A stretch of DNA of 18,803 nucleotides from Campylobacterales bacterium (GCA_012963895.1 DTUW01000114.1:1-18803), one strand, 5' to 3'; positions 8,384 to 15,876 are shown, counted from the first letter of the stretch. Numbers and translations are program-made. The notes: generated by a model not told the origin, from the sequence alone.

Positions 8384-8697
8384 TTTCCTTTATCACCGCT
8401 TTTCTCTCTTCTCTATTGGTTCTGATTAGTTCTCGACGGAGTTACAAAAAGTATGTAGAAAAGAGTATTCCCGATGAGGTGGAACAAGATGGAGAGGAGG
8501 AAAAAATATCCAAAGAGGAGATAGCTAAAACTCTATCAGCCAACTTTTCAATTTGGAGGCTAATATCTTACGGTGTTCTAGTAATAGGTTTCATGTTTCT
8601 CCACGATAGTGGAAACTTGGAAATAGGAAACTATCTATTAGGGGTTACTATCGGGATAGCTATCTATACTGCGATAGTGGCAAAAGCCTCCCGATAG
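8380..8697 (+). CDS. Small membrane protein, function unknown, paired with AtpZ-like gene
   Basis: 105 residues from a TTG start that overlaps the preceding TGA as TTGA, so translation is probably coupled; GAGGA lies just upstream. Hydrophobic segments are at about 1-17, 58-75 and 82-100, separated by an acidic stretch (DEVEQDGEEEKISKEE). No known motif or catalytic residues are visible. The position directly after an AtpZ/AtpI-type gene suggests a membrane partner or a role near ATP synthase, but this is association only. The last gene of the five-gene unit; its TAG stop lies in the arm of a probable terminator. Confidence 0.78.
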   Translation: MISFITAFLSSLLVLISSRRSYKKYVEKSIPDEVEQDGEEEKISKEEIAKTLSANFSIWRLISYGVLVIGFMFLHDSGNLEIGNYLLGVTIGIAIYTAIVAKASR

Positions 8698-8726
8698 CCC
8701 CAGAAACAGGGGGATAGCTATTTTTT
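8694..8726 (+). terminator. Probable terminator between the atpZ-like unit and infC
   Basis: ATAGC-CCC (8694-8701) pairs with GGG-ATA-GCTAT (about 8711-8721), giving a five-base and a three-base helix separated by a three-base bulge, followed by a T run to 8726 on the plus strand. The stops of both convergent genes (TAG at 8695-8697 on plus, and 8718-8720 on minus) lie within the arms. Stem quality is moderate. Confidence 0.5.
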
Positions 8727-9248
8727 CGGCACAACCAACATATTGTAATACCGACCTTCAAAAAATGGAGCTTTCTCCATTGTGGCTATATCTTCAACCA
8801 TCTCCCAAACTCGTAAAAGAACCTCTTTTCCAGCTTCTGGATTGCCCATCTCGCGACCTTTTAAGAAGACTCTAAATTTTACATGGTTTCCTTTTGCGAG
8901 AAAGTCTCGGGCATGTTTTACTTTGAAGCCTATATCATTATCAGCTATTTTTACAGAGAGTTTTATCTCTTTGACTACTATCGATTTCTGTTTTTTCTTA
9001 GCCTCTTTTCTCTTCTTTTCGGCTTGATACTTGAATTTTCCATAATCCATTATTTTAGCCACAGGAGGATTTGCCTGTTCAGCCACCAAAACCAAATCGA
9101 GTCCCTCCTCCTGTGCAATATTCAAAGCTTCTGATGATGGGATTACTCCGTGTTGAGTTCCATCGTCTCCAATACATCTAACCTCTGGATACTGCAAAAT
9201 CTCCTCATTCAATAGAGGAGTGGTATCCTGTTTTTTACCTTTACTCAA
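8718..9248 (-). CDS. infC: Translation initiation factor IF-3
   Basis: 176 residues, typical for IF-3, which binds the 30S subunit and checks initiator tRNA and start codon. The N-terminal domain contains the conserved start LLNEEI and SSEALNIAQEEGLDLVLV, then VAKIMDYGKFKY leads into the lysine-rich linker; the C-terminal domain has KEIKLSVKIADNDIGFK and VKFRVFLKGREM. The start is TTG, overlapping the thrS TGA as TTGA, so it is probably translated by coupling to thrS. Many bacteria use the rare AUU here for autoregulation by IF-3; UUG is usually counted among accepted codons, so that control may be absent. rpmI and rplT do not follow; a convergent gene does. Confidence 0.97.
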   Translation of the reverse strand: MSKGKKQDTTPLLNEEILQYPEVRCIGDDGTQHGVIPSSEALNIAQEEGLDLVLVAEQANPPVAKIMDYGKFKYQAEKKRKEAKKKQKSIVVKEIKLSVKIADNDIGFKVKHARDFLAKGNHVKFRVFLKGREMGNPEAGKEVLLRVWEMVEDIATMEKAPFFEGRYYNMLVVPKK

Positions 9249-11059
9249 AATTCAACCTCATCTAATTTCTCCTTAATAAGTTCTAAAAACTCTTTTTCTG
9301 TAATATTGGATTTAGTTCGCTCTCTTCTATCTCTAAGAGCGATAGTGCGATTTTCAACCTCTCTATCTCCTAAAACAACTATCATAGGCACTCTACTTTT
9401 TTCAGCTGTCCTAATCCGCTTATTCAAAGATTCATTTTGGTCGTAGATTTCTACATCTACCTCCATATCCACCAACTTCTTAGCCAACTCTTGGGCATAT
9501 GGTTGGTGTCCCTCTTTGATAGGGATAATCACAATTTGGGTTGGAGCTAAAAAGAAAGGAAATTCACCGGCATAGTGTTCTGTCAAAATACCAATAAATC
9601 TCTCAAACGACCCCAAAATAGCTCTATGAATCATTACAGGGCGAACTCTCTTATTTTCTTCATCTATATAGGTAATATCGAACCTTTCAGGTAGGTTAAA
9701 ATCGACCTGAATAGTTCCACATTGCCATTTTCGACCGATAGAGTCTCGAATCTTTATATCTATCTTTGGACCATAGAAAGCCCCGCCCCCTTCATCGATG
9801 TCGAATTGAATTCCATTCTCTAATAGAGCCTCTTTGAGGGATTGAGTAGCTGTTTCCCAAATCTCATCACTACCAATATATTTCTCTGGACGAGTAGAGA
9901 TTTCTAGGGAGTATTCAAAATCGAAAATCTTCATAATAGTATCTACAAAGTTGAGAACTTCAATAACTTCACTTTTTATCTGGTCTTCTCTACAAAAGAT
10001 ATGAGCATCATCTTGTGTAAATTCACGAACTCTAAATAGCCCGTGAAGCACTCCACTTTTTTCATGTCGATGAACTACCCCATATTCAAAGAATTTCAAA
10101 GGTAAATCTCGGTAGCTGTGCAAAGAGTGTTGGAATATCTTGATATGTCCAAGGCAGTTCATCGGTTTTATTCCATACTCTTGCTCATCTATTGAAGTGA
10201 AGTAGATATTTTCTCCATAGTTTTGATAGTGTCCTGATAGTTTCCATAAATCTGATTTCAGAAGCTCAGGACCTCTAACAGGTTGATAGCCTCTCTTTCT
10301 ATGAGCCTTAAATAGGTAACTCTCCAATTTCGCCCTCAACCTACCACCTGCTGGTAGCCAGATAGGCAGACCTGCTCCAACCTTATCATCAAAGAAAAAC
10401 AGCCCCATCTGATTTCCAATTTTTCGGTGGTCTCTCTTCTCTGCCTCTTCCAACATGTGAAGATGTTCTTTTAGAGCCTCTTTGGTAGCGAAAGCAACTC
10501 CATATATTCTAGTTAGCATCTCACTATTTTCATCACCACCGAGATAGGCACCAGCTATTTTGGTAAGTTTTACAAATTTGAGATATTTAGTATTTGGTAG
10601 ATGAGGTCCGCGACATAAATCCTCAAACTCCCCTTGTCTATATATAGAAACCTCATCACTTGGAATATTGGATAAAACGAGCTGTTTCAATTCATCACCA
10701 GAAAATTTGGAAACCGCTTCATCTTTGGAGATAGTATATTTCTCAATACTATATCCCTTTTTGGCAAGTTGTGCCATCTTTTTCTCGATAGCTTTTAAAT
10801 CCTCTTCACCAATTTTGGTAGATGTCTTGAAATCGTAATAGAATCCTTCTTCAACTACTGGACCTACGAAAAATTTAGCATCGGGATATAGTTCTTTGAT
10901 AGCTTGTGCCATAAGGTGGGCTGCGGAGTGTCGAATCACTTCGAGGGCTTCGGGAGAGTTATCGAAAAATATCGCCTCTCCATTTTTACTAATTTCGTCT
11001 GTTGCCGATTGGGTATCAATAAGTTGATTCCCAAATTTAAAAGCGATAATATCCTTCAA
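9245..11059 (-). CDS. thrS: Threonyl-tRNA synthetase lacking the TGS domain
   Basis: 604 residues. Charges tRNA-Thr in the cytoplasm. The N-terminal TGS domain of the E. coli enzyme (about 60 residues) is missing: only about 35 residues precede the editing domain, as in Helicobacter. The editing site is intact (His44 and His48 in RHSAAHLM, Cys149 and His153 in LCRGPHLPN). The class II core has zinc ligands Cys302 (MNCLGH, where most have MNCPGH), His353 (TQDDAHIF) and His478 (MIHRAILGSFERF); an anticodon-binding domain follows. The start is uncertain: an upstream stop leaves TTG at 11059 as the only standard codon, with AAAGGA about 11 bases before it. It is followed by infC with a four-base overlap. 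Confidence 0.97.
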   Translation of the reverse strand: MKDIIAFKFGNQLIDTQSATDEISKNGEAIFFDNSPEALEVIRHSAAHLMAQAIKELYPDAKFFVGPVVEEGFYYDFKTSTKIGEEDLKAIEKKMAQLAKKGYSIEKYTISKDEAVSKFSGDELKQLVLSNIPSDEVSIYRQGEFEDLCRGPHLPNTKYLKFVKLTKIAGAYLGGDENSEMLTRIYGVAFATKEALKEHLHMLEEAEKRDHRKIGNQMGLFFFDDKVGAGLPIWLPAGGRLRAKLESYLFKAHRKRGYQPVRGPELLKSDLWKLSGHYQNYGENIYFTSIDEQEYGIKPMNCLGHIKIFQHSLHSYRDLPLKFFEYGVVHRHEKSGVLHGLFRVREFTQDDAHIFCREDQIKSEVIEVLNFVDTIMKIFDFEYSLEISTRPEKYIGSDEIWETATQSLKEALLENGIQFDIDEGGGAFYGPKIDIKIRDSIGRKWQCGTIQVDFNLPERFDITYIDEENKRVRPVMIHRAILGSFERFIGILTEHYAGEFPFFLAPTQIVIIPIKEGHQPYAQELAKKLVDMEVDVEIYDQNESLNKRIRTAEKSRVPMIVVLGDREVENRTIALRDRRERTKSNITEKEFLELIKEKLDEVEF

Positions 11060-11098
11060 GAAGATGACTATCCTTTATGTTGAAATATAAATCTGAAT

Positions 11099-11104
11099 AA
11101 TATA
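11099..11104 (-). promoter_or_regulatory. Possible -10 element for thrS-infC
   Basis: On the minus strand this reads TATATT within a very AT-rich stretch, about 40 bases before the thrS start. Several overlapping AT hexamers make the exact one uncertain. No -35 is apparent. The leader that would follow is too short for a T-box or other large riboswitch. Confidence 0.3.
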
Positions 11105-11142
11105 TTTTACCTAAATATATAAATTTCCCTCTTCTCCTTTTC

Positions 11143-11151
11143 TGATACAAT
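11143..11151 (+). promoter_or_regulatory. Probable extended -10 promoter for the fdx-like/panD/mltA operon
   Basis: TGATACAAT is an extended -10 (TGn plus TACAAT), preceded by AT-rich tracts typical of Campylobacterota promoters in place of a -35. It lies 31 bases before the ATG at 11182, with AGGAG at 11171-11175. Read by eye. Confidence 0.5.
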
Positions 11152-11181
11152 ACCCAAAAAACAAACTTATAGGAGTTAGTA

Positions 11182-11559
11182 ATGGGACAACCTCAACCAG
11201 CTTTTTATATCTTCAAATGTCAGCAGTCATCGCCTCCGGGAATGCCTAAGCCTAGTTGTGTTAGACCAGACACGAGAGACCACTTTCAATATTTGGCTCA
11301 GAAACTTATGGAAAAGGGAATTATCGCAACAGTTCAACCTATCCAAACAAGTTGTTTAGGTCGATGCAATTTGGGACCAATTTTATTGGTCGAACCGGGA
11401 CACTACATGTATGTAGCGGTAGATAAACCAGCAATAGATAGAATTATTGAAGAACACATCATAAACGGCAATCCAGTTGAAGAGCTTCTAATTAGAGAAG
11501 AGTTTTGGGATAAACCGATTCAACCTCTTGATATGATGAAACAGATGGGACGAGCATAG
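11182..11559 (+). CDS. Thioredoxin-like [2Fe-2S] ferredoxin domain protein
   Basis: 125 residues. Four cysteines, Cys13, Cys26, Cys58 and Cys62, have the spacing C-x12-C-x31-C-x3-C, which fits the thioredoxin-fold [2Fe-2S] ferredoxins. The chain has the expected alternation of strands and helices, with SCLGRCNLGP holding the last two ligands. No NADH dehydrogenase or hydrogenase fusion is present, so it is a stand-alone electron carrier or cluster-binding protein; the partner is not evident. The start is ATG with AGGAG seven bases upstream. It opens an operon with panD three bases behind it. The Cys-rich family call is good; a physiological link to pantothenate synthesis is not implied. Confidence 0.9.
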   Translation: MGQPQPAFYIFKCQQSSPPGMPKPSCVRPDTRDHFQYLAQKLMEKGIIATVQPIQTSCLGRCNLGPILLVEPGHYMYVAVDKPAIDRIIEEHIINGNPVEELLIREEFWDKPIQPLDMMKQMGRA

Positions 11560-11562
11560 ATA

Positions 11563-11928
11563 ATGACTATTGAAATGCTCCAAAGTAAGATACATCGAGC
11601 TACTGTAACAGATGCAAATCTGAACTATATAGGTTCAATCACTATTGATGAGGAGCTTTTGGAAAAAGCAAACTTACGAGTAGGGCAGAAAGTAGAAGTT
11701 TTGAATATCAACAACGGCGAAAGATTTACCACCTATACCATTCGAGGCGAGAGGGGCAGTGGTGAAATATGTCTCAATGGAGCAGCGGCGAGAAAAGTTC
11801 AGATAGGGGATAAGGTAATTATTATCTCCTATGCCTCCTACTCTGAGGAGGAACTCAAAAACTACTCCCCAACTATTGTAATGGTAGATGATAAAAATAG
11901 GGTTTCAGAAATCAAATATGAGGTTTAG
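11563..11928 (+). CDS. panD: Aspartate 1-decarboxylase (pyruvoyl enzyme)
   Basis: 121 residues, normal length. Makes beta-alanine from L-aspartate for pantothenate and CoA. The proenzyme cleaves itself between Gly24 and Ser25 in the motif YIGSIT, turning Ser25 into the pyruvoyl group. Also seen: MLQSKIHRATVT near the start with Lys9 and His11, Tyr22, the IRGERGSGEICLNGAAA core with its arginine and threonine/tyrosine neighbours, and GDKVIIISYA. The N-terminus aligns directly with E. coli PanD, supporting ATG at 11563. It lies three bases after the [2Fe-2S] gene and two bases before ybaB. No panB or panC is in the window. Confidence 0.98.
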   Translation: MTIEMLQSKIHRATVTDANLNYIGSITIDEELLEKANLRVGQKVEVLNINNGERFTTYTIRGERGSGEICLNGAAARKVQIGDKVIIISYASYSEEELKNYSPTIVMVDDKNRVSEIKYEV

Positions 11929-11930
11929 AG

Positions 11931-12233
11931 ATGTTTGATAAGTTCAATTTAGAAGAGTTGGGAAAAACTCTCTCCACATTTCAAGAAGAGGCTAAGAAGC
12001 TAGATGAGGAGAGTGCAAAGGTTCTCCTTACCGGTAAAGGTGGAGGAGGATTGGTAGAAGTTATTATCAATGGAAAAGGTGAGGTTGTAGATGTGAAGAT
12101 AGACCCATCTTTACAAGGTGATTTGGCTTCTATCCAGATTATGTTGGTTTCAGCGATAAATGAGGCTTTTTCACTCGTTAAAGAGCATCAACGAAATAGT
12201 GCGATGAGTCTTGTTAGCCAATTTGCTAAGTGA
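11931..12233 (+). CDS. ebfC: YbaB/EbfC-family nucleoid-associated protein
   Basis: 100 residues, a typical size for this dimeric DNA-binding family. Residues 1-30 form an amphipathic helix (FNLEELGKTLSTFQEEAKKL), followed by the beta region with GKGGGGLVEVIINGKGEVVDVKIDP, and a long helix (LASIQIMLVSAINEAFSLVK). The GGG(L)V and VDVKIDP signatures are standard. Members bind DNA with little sequence preference and are often encoded beside dnaX-recR; here it sits between panD and an exported PDZ protein, an order I recall from Campylobacterota. The ATG is two bases after the panD stop, with GAGG upstream. Confidence 0.93.
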   Translation: MFDKFNLEELGKTLSTFQEEAKKLDEESAKVLLTGKGGGGLVEVIINGKGEVVDVKIDPSLQGDLASIQIMLVSAINEAFSLVKEHQRNSAMSLVSQFAK

Positions 12234-13393
12234 TGAGAAAATTTCTACTTCTTCTATTTTTTTCAACTATATACCTATTTTCCAATATTCTTTGTCGCCA
12301 AAAGTTGGCAAAGGAGTTAGTTCTACTTCCTGACAATTATCCCTCTTGGGTAGTTGGAAAAGAGGAATCTATCGCCTTCTCCCCTTTTCTTTTAAAAGAT
12401 GTCAATGTTACAAAGAGAAATCCCCTATTAGGGCTTTACCTAATTCACCATAGCTCTCCATTGAAAGAGAAAGAACCTATCACTATTCGCCCTCCAAAAA
12501 CTGTTAGACGGTATGCAATGAGTGATGAGGTCTATATATCTGGTAAAGTCGTTCAGCCCCAATTAGGTCTCTCTTTTGGAAAGTTCTCCCAATATATTCC
12601 TGATAATCTCTCTATCGTTAGCGGGTGTTGTGTAACTGCTGGTATCTCGATAGGTGGAGATAGGTTTATAAATGGAGCATATATCAGGTGGTTTATCAAT
12701 AGCCCTGATGGACACCTTTCAGATGTTGGAGCAAGATTTATAGAAAAAAATGGTTCTATCTATGTAAGCGAAGTAAATCCATTCTTTACAGATAATCCAT
12801 TCTTAGAAGGAGATGAAATTCTCTATCTCAATGATGAACCGGTGGAGAATTTGGAAAAGTTCCTACAACATATTCTATTTACCCCTGTTGGAAAGATATT
12901 GAGATTCGAAGTTCTCAGAAATAGTGATATAGTAGAACTCTCTGTAAGAACCGACATTCTACGAGGTGGAGGGCTGTTTAGTGATACCTTTTTAGAAAAT
13001 ATTGGAGTATGGTTAGATGAAAATCTATTTGTTACAAACCTCCACCCAAAAAGTAACCTTGTGAAACACGGCTTGAAGATTGGGTATAGATTGGTTTCCA
13101 TAAATGGTAAGAAGTTTGCAAACGAAACAGAGATTAGAAAATACCTATCCAGTATTAAAGACAATATCCCTGTGAAATTCACCTTTGTTTTTCAAAATAG
13201 AAAACTTGGTAACTTTGTAATTGAGTTGAAGAGCAATAGAAAGTATTTCAAACATATCAATGCCCCATATTGGGAGTTTGGATATTCTAATACTAACTGG
13301 TATTGGTATGACAGTGAAACAGATTCCAAAAACAGCACAGACCCGCTCTATGAGATATACAATAAATTACCTCTTACAAAATATCTTTTATAG
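12233..13393 (+). CDS. Exported protein with two PDZ-like domains (DUF7488-like)
   Basis: 386 residues from ATG 12233 (an adjacent in-frame GTG at 12230 is possible; both overlap the ebfC stop). Residues 1-20 are a signal peptide (RKFLLLLFFSTIYLFSNIL), so the protein is probably periplasmic. Residues about 95-150 contain a conserved-looking region with a vicinal Cys-Cys (SGCCVTAG). A PDZ domain spans about 150-240 (EGDEILYLNDEPVENLEKFL) and a second about 245-325 (GYRLVSINGKKFANETEI). No protease catalytic domain is visible, so it is more a binding or adaptor protein than a DegP-type enzyme. The C-terminus is tryptophan- and tyrosine-rich. The family name is from memory of Campylobacterota annotations. 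Its last 44 bases also encode the mltA signal peptide. Confidence 0.85.
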   Translation: MRKFLLLLFFSTIYLFSNILCRQKLAKELVLLPDNYPSWVVGKEESIAFSPFLLKDVNVTKRNPLLGLYLIHHSSPLKEKEPITIRPPKTVRRYAMSDEVYISGKVVQPQLGLSFGKFSQYIPDNLSIVSGCCVTAGISIGGDRFINGAYIRWFINSPDGHLSDVGARFIEKNGSIYVSEVNPFFTDNPFLEGDEILYLNDEPVENLEKFLQHILFTPVGKILRFEVLRNSDIVELSVRTDILRGGGLFSDTFLENIGVWLDENLFVTNLHPKSNLVKHGLKIGYRLVSINGKKFANETEIRKYLSSIKDNIPVKFTFVFQNRKLGNFVIELKSNRKYFKHINAPYWEFGYSNTNWYWYDSETDSKNSTDPLYEIYNKLPLTKYLL

Positions 13394-14504
13394 CCTAATC
13401 CTCTCCTTTCTCTTTTCAGGTTGTAGCCACCGGTTTGAAGATAGTGAAAATCGATTTCTATTTGAAGCAGATGGCAGAGATTTGGACGAAATCCTATATA
13501 GTAGATTTCCCGATATGGATTTGCGAGAGTCGATATATCGCGATGACATGCAACTTCTGCGAGTTGAATTTTCAGAAATAGAGGGGTGGGATAGAGACAA
13601 TAAAAAGGGTTCTCTTTTAGCTTTTGTTCGAGGTTGTGAGCAGAAAAGTAGAGTAAATATTCCTGAAATTTGTGAAGAGGCAAAGCGGATATATAGCTCT
13701 AACCCTTCTAATGCTGAAATTACCTCATTTTTTGAAAACTACTTCACCCCCTACCTCATCATCGATTTGGAAAAAGAGAGAATATCGGGACTTGTTACAG
13801 GCTACTATGTCCCTATCTTAAATGGAAGCAGAACCAAACACGGAAAATATCGATACCCTATCTATGCAAAACCGAAAGATTTTCACATACCATATAAGAC
13901 CCATCAAGAGATAGATGAAGAGGGGATAGATGCTGATGTGATATGTTGGGTAGATGATAGGATAGATAGGTTTTTTCTCCATATTCAAGGTTCTGGGATT
14001 GTAAAGCTGGACGATGGAACTACTATCGGGATTGGGTATGTTGAACAGAATGGGTATCCTTACCGCTCTATTGGAGGGTATATCCATAGAACCTATGGGG
14101 TGCCTCTACACAAGCTATCGGCGAGATATATAAAAAATTGGTTGAAAAAACACCCCGATTTAGTCGATGAGGTGCTGTATTACAATAAAAGTTTTGTCTT
14201 TTTCAGAGAACAGAAGAGTGATTTAGCATTTGGGGCAATGGGAACAAATTTAGTTCCAAAAAGCACAATAGCGGTAGATACCAGATATATACCTCTTGGA
14301 ATGGCTATCTATATTCAATCTGATAAAAATCGGAATTTGAACCATCTATTTATGGCACAAGATAGAGGGGGAGCTATCAAGGGAGTGATTAGAGCCGACC
14401 TATTCTATGGATTTGGAGAAGAGGCGGGACGAGAAGCGGGACGGACAAAAGTAGAGGGAGAGTTCTATATGCTTCTCCCTTATGGATTTGAATTTATTGA
14501 CTAG
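13350..14504 (+). CDS. mltA: Membrane-bound lytic murein transglycosylase A, lipoprotein
   Basis: 384 residues from ATG 13350. A longer frame opens at 13260, but the start at 13350 directly gives a lipoprotein signal: a hydrophobic stretch ending in the lipobox FSGC, with Cys25 as the lipidated residue. MltA cleaves the glycan strand of peptidoglycan with 1,6-anhydro product from the outer membrane side. Seen: the MltA domain entry around LVTGYYVPILNGS, RYPIYAKP and YGNG-like GYPYRSIGGYI; then the C-terminal 3D domain with IAVDTRYIPLG, MAQDRGGAIKG (Asp338) and RADLFYGFG (Asp350), of which one is the catalytic aspartate. It overlaps the PDZ gene by 44 bases without a clear ribosome site, so coupling is likely. 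It ends convergent with gltD, overlapping by 11 bases. Confidence 0.93.
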   Translation: MRYTINYLLQNIFYSLILSFLFSGCSHRFEDSENRFLFEADGRDLDEILYSRFPDMDLRESIYRDDMQLLRVEFSEIEGWDRDNKKGSLLAFVRGCEQKSRVNIPEICEEAKRIYSSNPSNAEITSFFENYFTPYLIIDLEKERISGLVTGYYVPILNGSRTKHGKYRYPIYAKPKDFHIPYKTHQEIDEEGIDADVICWVDDRIDRFFLHIQGSGIVKLDDGTTIGIGYVEQNGYPYRSIGGYIHRTYGVPLHKLSARYIKNWLKKHPDLVDEVLYYNKSFVFFREQKSDLAFGAMGTNLVPKSTIAVDTRYIPLGMAIYIQSDKNRNLNHLFMAQDRGGAIKGVIRADLFYGFGEEAGREAGRTKVEGEFYMLLPYGFEFID

Positions 14505-15876
14505 TCAATTTTTTAATAATATGTTTAGCTACCTCTCGACCATCTAAGACTGCTCGAACTACCAAATCGGCACCTCGAACAGCATCACCACCAGAATAGA
14601 TATTCTCTATCGATGTCTCTCCATTCTCAGATGTAACTATTCCACCCCAGCTATTGAGTTCTATTCCACTTTCTTCTAAAAATTTAGGTTTAGCAGGTTC
14701 AAAACCGAGAGCCATAATTACTACATCAGCAGGATAGGAGATTTCACTATCTGGGATTTCGATAACTCTTTGTCGTCCTGTTTCGTCTCTTTCGCTAAGT
14801 TCAGTTTTAGCAAAAATTACCCCTTTTACTTTTCCATCTTCAACTTCTATTTTTTTAGGAGTTGAGAAAAATTCAAATCTCGCCCCCTCTTCAATAGCAT
14901 TACGATACTCTTTGTAGCTACCCGGCATATTGTTATCATCTCTTCGATAGTGGCATGTAACACTTTTTGCCCCTTCTCTAATAGCGGTTCTGATACAGTC
15001 CATCGCAGTATCTCCACCACCAATAACTATCACATTTTTACCGCTAACATCTATGCTACTATCGAACTCTTCACCAAATAGCTTTTTCTGAACATTTGTG
15101 AGAAACTCCATAGCCATATAGACTCCGTCGCTATCTTCATTTTCGATATTTGCTCGTCTAGCTTTGGTAGCACCTATACCGATAAATATTGCATCGTGGC
15201 TATTTCGCACCTCATCGAAAGAGATATCTTTCCCAACTTCGCAATTGGTCTTCAAATTCAGCCCCGCCTCCAAGAGCATATCGATTCTCTTTTGGACTAC
15301 CGATTTATCAAGTTTGAAACCGGGAATACCATAGGTAAGCAGTCCCCCTGCTCGTGAAGCTCTTTCGTAAATGGTTACATCGATACCAGCTCGTAGGAGA
15401 TAGGTAGCGAGAGAGAGACCAGCAGGACCAGAGCCGATAATTCCGACAGATTTCCCTATCTTTTCGGAACTAAATTCTATTTTTAACCCTTTGGAGAATC
15501 CTTTTTCTGTAATATACCGCTCTATTGAACCGATAGTAATAGCTCCATGTCCATCGTTGAGGGTGCAATCCCCCTCGCATAGGGTATCGTGAGGACATAC
15601 TCGCCCCATAATTTCAGGGAATGGAGAAGATTCATTAGACAATTTGAAAGCCAATTCTAAATTTGCCTCAGCTACACTTTTCAACCATTGCGGGATAAAG
15701 TTGTGAAGCGGACATTTATTCATGCAATAAGGGTCTCCACACTGAACACATCTTTCCGATTGTGTTCTAGCTTCTAATTTATTAAAAGGTAGATAGACCT
15801 CATCAAAATCTCTAATTCTCTCTCCAACTAACCTTTTTTGGGGTTCAATCCTATCAACTGATAAGAAATTTTGCAT
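14494..15876 (-). CDS. gltD: Glutamate synthase small subunit / GltD-type NADPH oxidoreductase
   Basis: 460 residues. In glutamate synthase this subunit passes electrons from NADPH through FAD and iron-sulfur clusters to GltB. Cysteines for the two N-terminal clusters are in CVQCGDPYCMNKCP (about 43-56) and CPHDTLCEGDC (about 94-104). The FAD dinucleotide motif GSGPAGLSLATYLL is at about 150, and the NADPH-binding GGGDTAMDCIRTAIREGA about 285; IYSGGDAVRGADLVVRAVLDG near the end completes the FAD site. The ATG at 15876 has AGGAG upstream. No gltB is in the window, and the only neighbour on this strand is an S4 protein 46 bases upstream, so a stand-alone GltD-like oxidoreductase role is possible. 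Confidence 0.92.
   Translation of the reverse strand: MQNFLSVDRIEPQKRLVGERIRDFDEVYLPFNKLEARTQSERCVQCGDPYCMNKCPLHNFIPQWLKSVAEANLELAFKLSNESSPFPEIMGRVCPHDTLCEGDCTLNDGHGAITIGSIERYITEKGFSKGLKIEFSSEKIGKSVGIIGSGPAGLSLATYLLRAGIDVTIYERASRAGGLLTYGIPGFKLDKSVVQKRIDMLLEAGLNLKTNCEVGKDISFDEVRNSHDAIFIGIGATKARRANIENEDSDGVYMAMEFLTNVQKKLFGEEFDSSIDVSGKNVIVIGGGDTAMDCIRTAIREGAKSVTCHYRRDDNNMPGSYKEYRNAIEEGARFEFFSTPKKIEVEDGKVKGVIFAKTELSERDETGRQRVIEIPDSEISYPADVVIMALGFEPAKPKFLEESGIELNSWGGIVTSENGETSIENIYSGGDAVRGADLVVRAVLDGREVAKHIIKKLTSQ
14496..14514 (+). terminator. Palindrome with T run at the mltA/gltD convergent end
   Basis: ATTGACTAGTCAAT (14496-14509) is a perfect 14-base palindrome followed by Ts to 14514. As a hairpin it has a five-base stem and a CTAG loop holding the mltA stop. 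The stem is short and AT-rich, so termination would be weak; it could also simply be chance or a protein site. Confidence 0.35.

Noticed and set aside
8883..9134. Plus-strand open frame antisense to infC
   Set aside because: Phe/Leu-rich product typical of the reverse of a lysine-rich gene; infC is certain on the other strand.
11060..11181. tRNA gene, T-box or riboswitch in the largest intergenic gap
   Set aside because: The 122 bases are AT-rich with only promoter-like elements; no cloverleaf or conserved leader structure could be formed by eye.
12233..12304. PDZ protein as a lipoprotein (Cys after the hydrophobic stretch)
   Set aside because: The residue before the cysteine is leucine (NILC), which does not fit the G/A/S required at that lipobox position.
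13260..13349. Upstream extension of mltA (30 more codons)
   Set aside because: It would bury the lipoprotein signal peptide behind an unrelated sequence and overlap the PDZ gene by 134 bases; the ATG at 13350 gives a complete lipobox signal.
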